NCBI GenBank assembly: GCA_016201805.1
Contig: JACQCB010000190.1
Span: 1-5,883, forward strand
DNA: 5,883 bases
Source: Nitrospirota bacterium
GTDB taxonomy: Bacteria; Nitrospirota; Nitrospiria; Nitrospirales; Nitrospiraceae
Direction: 5' to 3'
In this document: positions 1 to 5,026 of the stretch, one piece after another
How positions within the stretch are numbered: the stretch's first letter is position 1
Layout: each line of letters begins with the position of its first letter
Notes under the pieces: model-generated
Database searches by the model: none
What the model was told of the DNA's origin: nothing
What the model saw: only the letters and a program-made list of their open reading frames with translations
Translations under genes and position numbers: made by a program

Positions 1-76
1 ATTGTGAATGCTGAATGTTGGATTTCAGATTCAACCAGCCCTTAAAATTCACAATTCATCATTCAACATTCATAAT
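1..76. repeat. Imperfect inverted repeat before ileS (possible hairpin)
   Basis: Bases 1-24 pair with 53-76. I count 20 Watson-Crick pairs, two G-U pairs and two mismatches (11 with 66, 18 with 59), enclosing a loop of about 28 bases. The left arm carries the heptad in reverse orientation (TGAAT at 5-9 and 12-16, TGGAT at 19-23). A second register also exists: 1-9 is a perfect 9-base inverted match to 47-55. The window begins at the first base of the arm, so the stem may extend further upstream. As RNA it would end eight bases before the ileS start codon. A regulatory role or a mobile palindromic element are both possible, and neither is shown. Confidence 0.7.
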
Positions 77-81
77 TCAAG
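47..81 (+). repeat. Tandem heptad repeat ATTCANN, five units
   Basis: Five consecutive 7-base units all begin ATTCA and differ only in the last two bases: ATTCACA, ATTCATC, ATTCAAC, ATTCATA and ATTCAAG. They start at 47, 54, 61, 68 and 75. The array stops three bases before the ileS ATG, so its last unit supplies the only purine-rich stretch (AAGG, 79-82) in the ribosome-binding position, with a spacer of just two bases. The surrounding leader is about 35% GC by hand count, against about 62% in typical ileS sequence. The period is clear in the sequence. Function is unknown, and it could be a dispersed intergenic repeat. Confidence 0.85.
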
Positions 82-84
82 GCG

Positions 85-2931
85 ATGGACTACAAAGCGA
101 CGTTAAACCTCCCCAGGACCGATTTCCCGATGAAGGCCAACTTGCCTCAGCGGGAGCCGGAACTGCTCGCCTGGTGGGAACAGGAGCGGCTCTACGAGCG
201 GATCCAGGAGGCCGGTCAGAAAGAGAATCGCCCGCTCTATATCCTGCACGACGGTCCGCCCTATGCGAATGGCCGCATCCACATCGGCCACGCGCTGAAC
301 AAAATCCTCAAGGACATCATCGTCAAGTCCAAAACGATGGCCGGCTACCGGGTGCCCTATGTGCCTGGCTGGGATTGCCACGGGCTTCCCATCGAGCATC
401 AAGTCATGAAGGAATTGGGAGACAAGAAAAAGGACTTGGACACCCTGGCGATCCGCAAGCTCTGTCGCGACTATGCGGAGAAGTATCTGAATATCCAGCG
501 CGACGAGTTCAAGCGCCTCGGCGTGTTGGGGGACTGGGAGCATCCCTACTTGACGATGGACCCAGCCTACGAAGCTGCGATCTTGCGCGAGTTCGGGAAA
601 TTTGTGGCGCGCGGCGGGGTCTACAAGGGGTTGAAGCCGGTCCTCTGGTGCACCGTGGACCAGACCGCTCTGGCCGAGGCGGAAGTCGAACACGAAGACC
701 ATACCTCGCCTTCGATCTATGTGAAGTTCCCGTTTGACCTGCCTCCGCAACTCGTTTGGGGCCTTGTATCTGGAGAACCTTCTTTGGTCGAAGGCATTCG
801 ACGAATTTCTATTGTCATCTGGACGACAACACCTTGGACCCTTCCCGCCAACCAGGCGGTCTGCCTGCACCCAAGCTATAAATACGCCTTCGTGCGGGTC
901 CAGGATGAAATTCTGGTAATCGCTGAAGATTTGGTTGGTCGGGCTTTAAAGGAATGTGGAATTGCTGACTACAAGATTCTCTTGGTTTGTCCAGGTGGAT
1001 TCCTTTTTGGGATTGGAACGACTGGTTCCTTGAAATGTCATCGCCCATTCTCGGACGGACTTTCTCCCTTGCTTTTAGGCGATTTTGTTACCTTGGATCA
1101 GGGAACCGGCTGCGTGCACATCGCGCCGGGCCACGGTCAAGAAGACTATGTGCTGGTGATGCAGCACAATGTCTCGGCGACGCCAGGAGAGCGGCTGGAG
1201 ATTGTGGCTCCTGTCGATGGCGCCGGGCGTTTCACGGACGCCGTGCCGGATTTTTCCGGCCAGCAAGTGTTGAAGGCCAATCCGGCCATCGTCGAGAAGT
1301 TGAGAACGTTGGGCATTCTTCTCGGCGACGGCAAGGTCTCCCATTCCTATCCCCACTGCTGGCGCTGCAAGCATCCGGTCATTTTCCGGGCCACCGAGCA
1401 GTGGTTCGTCTCGATGGAGGTCAACGAACTGCGGCAGCAGGCGCTGGACGAAATCGAGCGGGTCAAGTGGATTCCATCCTGGGGCCGGGATCGCATCCAC
1501 GGGATGATCACGAATCGTCCGGACTGGTGTCTGTCTCGCCAACGGGTCTGGGGTGTGCCGATCCCCGGCTTCACCTGCACGACCTGCGGCGGGGTGCTGA
1601 AAGACTCTGCGGTGATCAGCCATGTAGCAGACCTCGTGGCCAAGCAGGGAGCGGATCTATGGTTTCAAAAATCAGCCGGAGAACTGCTTCCGTCCGGCAC
1701 GGCTTGTCCCGCATGCGGCGGGCGAGTCTTCGAGAAAGAACGCGACATCCTGGATGTCTGGTTCGAGTCCGGCATCAGTCATGCGGCGGTGCTCAAGCCG
1801 AGACAGTGGTGGCCGGCCGATCTGTACCTGGAAGGCTCCGATCAGCACCGAGGCTGGTTCCACAGCGCGTTGCTGACTTCGGTGACCACGGAGAACAAGG
1901 CGCCCTATAAGGCCGTGCTGACCCATGGCTTCGTCGTGGATGGGGCGGGGAAGAAGATGTCCAAGTCGGCCGGCAACGTTGTGGCGCCGCAGGACGTCAT
2001 CAAACAGTCCGGGGCCGAAGTCCTTCGCCTGTGGGTCTCGGCGCAGGACTATCGGGAAGACCTCCGCATCTCCCCCGAGATCTTGGGCCAGCTCGTCGAG
2101 GCCTATCGGAAGATCAGGAATACCTGCCGGTTCCTCTTGAGCAATCTGTATGACTTCGATCCGGCCGTGCATCGGGTGCCGTTCGAATGCTTGCCTGAAT
2201 TAGACCGCTGGGCTCTGATGAAGCTCGGTGAGTTGATTCCGCGCGTCAGGCGGGCTTATGAAGATTTTGAGTTTCACGCGATCTTCCACGCGCTGAATAA
2301 CTTCTGTTCGGTGGACATGAGTGCCGTCTATCTGGATATCCTCAAAGACCGGCTCTATACCTTCCGCCGGGATTCCCCCTTGCGGCGTAGCTCCCAGACC
2401 GTGCTGTACGACGTCCTCGTGGCGCTCACGAAACTGATGGCGCCGGTCTTGAGCTTCACCGCAGAGGAAATCTGGCGGATGTTGCCGGAAGAGGCGCGGG
2501 GGCAAGGCACGATCGCGAGCGTGCATTTGGCTGCGTTCCCAACGCCGGACCCCAAGTGGGCCAATGCGGAGCTGGCACAGCGGTGGGAGAAGTTGCTTGA
2601 AGTCAGAATGGCTGTTCAGGCAGCGTTGGAAATTCAGCGACGCGACAAGGTTATCGGATCATCTTTGGAAGCTTTTGTAGGGCTACACGCTAATCCAGAC
2701 AAATACGCCCTTCTCAAACAGTATGAACAAGACTTGCCGAGTATTTTCATTGTGTCTCAAGTTGAGCTAAAAGAAGTCCATAATCTTCCTCACCATCCTG
2801 ACTATAAGGTGATGGAAGTTGTCAAAGCAAAAGGCAGCAAGTGCGAGCGCTGCTGGAATTATCGACCTGCGGTCGGCACGTTCCCGGAGCATCCGACCCT
2901 GTGCGATCGATGCGTCGAGGCGGTCCGGTGA
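85..2931 (+). CDS. ileS: Isoleucyl-tRNA synthetase
   Basis: Cytoplasmic class I aminoacyl-tRNA synthetase that charges tRNA-Ile with isoleucine and edits misactivated valine. The 948-residue length fits bacterial IleS (E. coli 938). The N-terminus (MDYKATLNLP) is the usual family start, which supports the ATG despite a poor ribosome-binding site. Visible motifs in order: HIGH signature at 66-69, GWDCHGLPIE at 95-104, editing-domain WTTTPWTLPAN at 246-256, GTGCVHIAPGHG with Asp354 (editing aspartate position) at 340-354, DVWFESG at 557-563, GSDQHRGWF at 584-592, and KMSKS at 624-628. Cysteine pairs 498/501 and 541/544 look like an internal zinc ribbon, and 920/923 with 940/943 form the C-terminal zinc site. 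A further CxxC at 425/428 has no obvious partner pair. Two patches (about 760-1080 and 2640-2830) have markedly lower GC than the rest. It overlaps lspA by four bases. Product identity is secure. Confidence 0.98.
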   Translation: MDYKATLNLPRTDFPMKANLPQREPELLAWWEQERLYERIQEAGQKENRPLYILHDGPPYANGRIHIGHALNKILKDIIVKSKTMAGYRVPYVPGWDCHGLPIEHQVMKELGDKKKDLDTLAIRKLCRDYAEKYLNIQRDEFKRLGVLGDWEHPYLTMDPAYEAAILREFGKFVARGGVYKGLKPVLWCTVDQTALAEAEVEHEDHTSPSIYVKFPFDLPPQLVWGLVSGEPSLVEGIRRISIVIWTTTPWTLPANQAVCLHPSYKYAFVRVQDEILVIAEDLVGRALKECGIADYKILLVCPGGFLFGIGTTGSLKCHRPFSDGLSPLLLGDFVTLDQGTGCVHIAPGHGQEDYVLVMQHNVSATPGERLEIVAPVDGAGRFTDAVPDFSGQQVLKANPAIVEKLRTLGILLGDGKVSHSYPHCWRCKHPVIFRATEQWFVSMEVNELRQQALDEIERVKWIPSWGRDRIHGMITNRPDWCLSRQRVWGVPIPGFTCTTCGGVLKDSAVISHVADLVAKQGADLWFQKSAGELLPSGTACPACGGRVFEKERDILDVWFESGISHAAVLKPRQWWPADLYLEGSDQHRGWFHSALLTSVTTENKAPYKAVLTHGFVVDGAGKKMSKSAGNVVAPQDVIKQSGAEVLRLWVSAQDYREDLRISPEILGQLVEAYRKIRNTCRFLLSNLYDFDPAVHRVPFECLPELDRWALMKLGELIPRVRRAYEDFEFHAIFHALNNFCSVDMSAVYLDILKDRLYTFRRDSPLRRSSQTVLYDVLVALTKLMAPVLSFTAEEIWRMLPEEARGQGTIASVHLAAFPTPDPKWANAELAQRWEKLLEVRMAVQAALEIQRRDKVIGSSLEAFVGLHANPDKYALLKQYEQDLPSIFIVSQVELKEVHNLPHHPDYKVMEVVKAKGSKCERCWNYRPAVGTFPEHPTLCDRCVEAVR
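2917..2920 (+). promoter_or_regulatory. Ribosome-binding site fixing the lspA GTG start
   Basis: GAGG lies seven bases before the GTG at 2928, inside the last codons of ileS. The next in-frame upstream ATG (2910) has no comparable purine-rich sequence and would add six residues before that GTG codon, so the GTG is the better start. Confidence 0.6.
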
Positions 2932-3440
2932 AGGGTGGCGCACGCTACATCGTCCTGACGCTGATCAGCTTGGGGACGATCGTTCTGGATCAGGTCAGCA
3001 AGGCCCACATCATGCAGACCATGCGCCTGCATGAGTCCATTCCCGTGATCGAGAACTTCTTCAGCCTCACCTACATCAGGAACCCAGGCGCGGCCTTCGG
3101 CATCCTGGCTTCGGGCAGCAACGGGTTTCGGATGCTGTTTTTCGGGTTCACGTCCCTCTTTGCCTTGGTGCTGCTGGGGACGATTTTCTTTCGTCTGCAT
3201 CAGGATGATCTGGTCGGGCAACTCAGCATCGCGGGCATCCTGGGCGGCGCCGTCGGCAACCTGCTGGATCGGTTGCGGTACGGGGAAGTCATCGACTTTC
3301 TGGACTTCTACGTCGACATCTACCACTGGCCCGCCTTCAACGTGGCCGATGCGGCCATCAGTGTCGGGGTCTGCTTTCTCATCGTTCACTTCGCCTTCGA
3401 GAAGAAGGAAGAGGCGGGACCGATCGCCGATCAGTCCTGA
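2928..3440 (+). CDS. lspA: Lipoprotein signal peptidase (signal peptidase II)
   Basis: Inner-membrane aspartyl protease that removes the signal peptide from diacylglyceryl-modified prolipoproteins just before the conserved cysteine. With the GTG start the protein has 170 residues, normal for the family. Conserved blocks are visible: the first membrane helix leading into LDQVSK (20-25), RNPGAAFG (51-58), GGAVGNLLDRLRYGEVIDF (106-124) and FNVADAAISVG (137-147). By family comparison the catalytic aspartates are Asp123 and Asp141. Four hydrophobic segments lie near 6-20, 68-88, 98-115 and 138-156. The GTG start overlaps the ileS stop as GTGA, so translation is probably coupled and the two genes share a transcript. 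An in-frame reading open from 2841 would add 29 residues absent from the family, so I reject it. Confidence 0.97.
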   Translation: MKGGARYIVLTLISLGTIVLDQVSKAHIMQTMRLHESIPVIENFFSLTYIRNPGAAFGILASGSNGFRMLFFGFTSLFALVLLGTIFFRLHQDDLVGQLSIAGILGGAVGNLLDRLRYGEVIDFLDFYVDIYHWPAFNVADAAISVGVCFLIVHFAFEKKEEAGPIADQS

Positions 3441-3481
3441 CGTGCCTGCTCCACCCGCCTGGAAGGGCAGGAGGAGGCACG
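3441..3481. terminator. GC-rich hairpin between convergent lspA and DUF2024 genes
   Basis: CGTGCCTGCTCC (3441-3452) faces GGAGGAGGCACG (3470-3481). This gives a 12-base stem with one G-G mismatch around a 17-base loop that could itself pair CCC with GGG. It begins directly after the lspA stop and ends two bases before the end of the opposing gene, the expected place for a two-way terminator. Neither side has a T-run, so it is not a textbook intrinsic terminator. Confidence 0.45.
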
Positions 3482-3483
3482 AA

Positions 3484-3753
3484 TCAGGCCGGCAGCGGCA
3501 GGATGAACCCGCCCTGTTCCTTGAACTGCTTCTGTTGCTCGGCTGAAAAAAACGCGAGCGGTTCGTTATGGCAGAACTGGCACTCGTGGCTCGTCACCGT
3601 GGCTCCGGCTTCGCCGATGCCGGCCAGGTAAGCCTTGGCGAGTTTCAGGGCGGTGGCTTCATCCGTCGTCATCACGTCGAAGTGTAGCTGGCCCCGCTTC
3701 CCCTCGACCCACGTATCGAAGACCTTGACGGTGTCGGGTGCGTGTTCGGTCAT
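3484..3753 (-). CDS. DUF2024 family protein
   Basis: Small cytosolic protein of 89 residues with no known function. I recognise the DUF2024 pattern, the family of the structurally solved Nitrosomonas europaea protein NE1680. It shows an N-terminal strand VFDTWV (11-16), LHFDV (23-27), the helix-forming stretch DEATALKLAKAYLAGIG (31-47), ATVTSHECQFCHNE (51-64), and a closing GGFILPL segment (81-87). Cys58, Cys61 and His62 of the ECxFCH motif could bind a metal, but that is inference. The ATG at 3753 is chosen because AAAGGAG precedes it with four bases between. An in-frame GTG at 3792 would overlap the uppP stop as GTGA but adds 13 residues unlike the family. The gene follows uppP by 35 bases on the same strand, suggesting one transcript. 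Confidence 0.85.
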   Translation of the reverse strand: MTEHAPDTVKVFDTWVEGKRGQLHFDVMTTDEATALKLAKAYLAGIGEAGATVTSHECQFCHNEPLAFFSAEQQKQFKEQGGFILPLPA

Positions 3754-3757
3754 GGCG

Positions 3758-3764
3758 CTCCTTT
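3758..3764 (-). promoter_or_regulatory. Strong ribosome-binding site for the DUF2024 gene
   Basis: On the minus strand AAAGGAG lies four bases before the ATG at 3753. It decides between that start and the upstream GTG at 3792. Confidence 0.7.
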
Positions 3765-3788
3765 CATGCGGCACGTGTGCGTCAGCGG

Positions 3789-4697
3789 TCACCAGAATAC
3801 CAGCAACACCGTCATCCCAAGCAGGATGCGATAATAGGCGAAGGCACGCAAGCTATGCCGCTTCACGAAGGCAAGGAAGGCGGCGATGACGGCCCAGGCG
3901 ACCAGGAACGATACCAGCAGGCCGAGGCCCAGTGCCAGGAGATCCTCACTCGTCAGCAGGTCCCTGGATTTGAGCAGCTTATAGCTGGTCGCGGCGATCA
4001 TGGTGGGGAGGGCCAGGAAGAACGAGTATTCGGTGGCGGTCTTCCGGTCCATTCCGGCGAGCAGCCCGCCCACAATCGTCGCGCCGGATCGGGACACGCC
4101 GGGGATCAGCGACGCACATTGGGCCAGTCCAACCCAGAGGGCCGTCGCGAGTCCGACCCGGTCGAGGCCGATGACGCGAACCCGGTCTTGCATGGCCTCT
4201 ACGGCAAGGATGATCAGCCCGCCGACAATCAGGGCAGCCGCCACGGTGATCGGGTTGAACAGATAGGTTTCGATCCACTTGTGCGCGAGCAAGCCGACAC
4301 AGGCAGCCGGCAGAAAGGCGCAGCCGAGCCCGATGAAGAACCAGAGGTTGCGGTGCTTGTCCGCCGAACGACCGAGGAGCGAGAGCCATCCTCCCAGCCC
4401 TTGGCTCATGGACAGTTCAGCCGAATCCATTTTGGTTTCACGGATCAGAGTTCGAAGAGAGGCTTGCTCCTTTGCCGCCTGTGACAAGAGCGTTGCGAGC
4501 TTGGTCCGTTCGTAGGCGACGACGGCCAGGATGGAGCCGAGTTGGATGGACACCTCGATGCTCGTTGCCACGGCGCCGGTGAAGCCCAGCCAGTGGCCGA
4601 CAATGATCAAGTGCCCCGTGGATGAGACCGGCAGGTATTCGGTGAGTCCTTCCACCAGCCCCAGCAGCACCGCAAGCCCAGGCCCCCATTCAGCCAT
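3789..4697 (-). CDS. uppP: Undecaprenyl-diphosphate phosphatase (UppP/BacA family)
   Basis: Integral membrane enzyme that dephosphorylates undecaprenyl pyrophosphate to the monophosphate. This recycles the lipid carrier for peptidoglycan and other surface polymers, and extra copies of the family give bacitracin resistance. Signature 1, GLVEGLTEYLPVSSTGH (13-29), carries Glu16, Glu20, the serines and His29. Signature 2, IPGVSRSGATI (198-208), carries Arg203, equivalent by motif position to the catalytic arginine of E. coli UppP. Hydrophobic segments lie near 44-62, 116-138, 150-168, 180-197, 225-240, 254-277 and 286-301. At 302 residues it is about 30 longer than E. coli UppP (273). The excess falls in a polar loop at roughly 70-114, between the signatures. 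The ATG at 4697 has GAGGAG five bases upstream. A likely promoter lies 56-84 bases upstream, and the DUF2024 gene follows. Confidence 0.96.
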   Translation of the reverse strand: MAEWGPGLAVLLGLVEGLTEYLPVSSTGHLIIVGHWLGFTGAVATSIEVSIQLGSILAVVAYERTKLATLLSQAAKEQASLRTLIRETKMDSAELSMSQGLGGWLSLLGRSADKHRNLWFFIGLGCAFLPAACVGLLAHKWIETYLFNPITVAAALIVGGLIILAVEAMQDRVRVIGLDRVGLATALWVGLAQCASLIPGVSRSGATIVGGLLAGMDRKTATEYSFFLALPTMIAATSYKLLKSRDLLTSEDLLALGLGLLVSFLVAWAVIAAFLAFVKRHSLRAFAYYRILLGMTVLLVFW

Positions 4698-4702
4698 GTG
4701 GT

Positions 4703-4708
4703 CTCCTC
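4703..4708 (-). promoter_or_regulatory. Ribosome-binding site of uppP
   Basis: GAGGAG on the minus strand, five bases before the ATG at 4697. It supports the assigned start. Confidence 0.7.
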
Positions 4709-4752
4709 ACTCAGTTGCGCACAACGGGTACAGATGCAAGCGAGCCGGCGGC

Positions 4753-4781
4753 ATAATCACAAAGTTCAGCGAGCGAGTCAA
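4753..4781 (-). promoter_or_regulatory. Putative sigma-70 type promoter for uppP
   Basis: On the minus strand TTGACT (4781-4776, five of six matches to the -35 consensus) is followed by 17 bases and then GATTAT (4758-4753, four of six matches to the -10). Transcription would begin near 4746 and give a leader of about 49 bases containing the uppP ribosome-binding site. Spacing and position are good, but no expression data are available. Confidence 0.45.
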
Positions 4782-4815
4782 GCCGGATGGACGCTGTTCC
4801 AACTGGTCGGACCTA

Positions 4816-4844
4816 TTGACAAAATGGGCTTGATGGACTACACA
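4816..4844 (+). promoter_or_regulatory. Possible promoter for the lipoprotein gene
   Basis: A perfect TTGACA (4816-4821) is followed by 17 bases and then TACACA (4839-4844), which matches the -10 consensus at only three of six positions. If real, it would leave an untranslated leader of about 175 bases before the start at 5027. Its -35 box lies 34 bases from that of the opposing uppP promoter. Confidence 0.3.
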
Positions 4845-5016
4845 TCAGAAAGACGGATGTGCCGCTGCAGCAAGCAAGAATCGCAGATTCGAGTTTCACG
4901 CGATGCAGGGAATGAAATGAGTGGCGGTAGCGCTGAAGGCAATGCGCTCGCCCCGCGCAATCCGGCACAGACGTGACGTGGAACGAGGATCGCTGGGTGC
5001 TTATGGCTACTGAGAT

Positions 5017-5021
5017 GGAGG
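5017..5021 (+). promoter_or_regulatory. Ribosome-binding site of the lipoprotein gene
   Basis: GGAGG lies five bases before the ATG at 5027. It selects this start over in-frame ATGs at 4973 and 5015, which lack such a sequence and would bury the signal peptide. Confidence 0.65.
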
Positions 5022-5026
5022 GCGGA

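Larger units (their letters stand above)
4698..5026. other. Intergenic region between divergent uppP and the lipoprotein gene
   Basis: This 329-base stretch separates two divergent genes. It holds the uppP ribosome-binding site and putative promoter at its left end, and a possible plus-strand promoter in the middle. A short perfect inverted repeat GAATC-GCA-GATTC lies at 4878-4890, with the ribosome-binding site of the lipoprotein gene at the right end. An open reading frame of 92 codons (4698-4976) crosses it, but it has no ribosome-binding site, no recognisable domain and an ordinary random composition, so I do not call it a gene. I see no RNA gene here. Confidence 0.6.

Noticed and set aside
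987..1910. Plus-strand open frame of 307 codons inside ileS in another frame
   Set aside because: It overlaps the conserved ileS catalytic and editing motifs, and its translation is Arg-rich without domain likeness.
2841..2927. Longer lspA start within ileS
   Set aside because: The added 29 residues are not like any LspA N-terminus and are simply the ileS zinc-tail sequence read in another frame. The GTG at 2928 has a better ribosome-binding site.
2932..2945. AGGGTGGCGCACGC resembles the start of the T-box antiterminator consensus
   Set aside because: It lies inside the first codons of lspA, not in a leader upstream of a synthetase gene. It lacks the ACC needed to pair with the tRNA acceptor end, and no specifier stem or terminator accompanies it.
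3484..3792. Longer DUF2024 start at GTG 3792, overlapping the uppP stop as GTGA
   Set aside because: It adds 13 residues not matching the family's N-terminus, and a strong AAAGGAG sits just before the internal ATG at 3753.
3738..4484. Long plus-strand open frame (248 codons) opposite uppP
   Set aside because: Its composition (many Gly, Glu, Gln, Arg) mirrors the antisense of a hydrophobic membrane protein, and uppP on the other strand has clear signatures.
4878..4890. Short inverted repeat GAATC-GCA-GATTC as an operator
   Set aside because: Only five base pairs per arm, which is expected by chance in a region this long; no second copy was seen.
4929..4948. AGCGC/GCGCT inverted pair as a terminator or RNA stem
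   Set aside because: A five-base stem with a ten-base loop and no T-run, too weak to call.
4698..4976. Open frame of 92 codons on the plus strand in the intergenic region
   Set aside because: No ribosome-binding site, no domain or membrane signal, and it runs over both putative promoters.
4973..5026. N-terminal extension of the lipoprotein gene from ATG 4973
   Set aside because: It would place 18 charged and polar residues ahead of a clear signal peptide. GGAGG precedes the ATG at 5027 instead.
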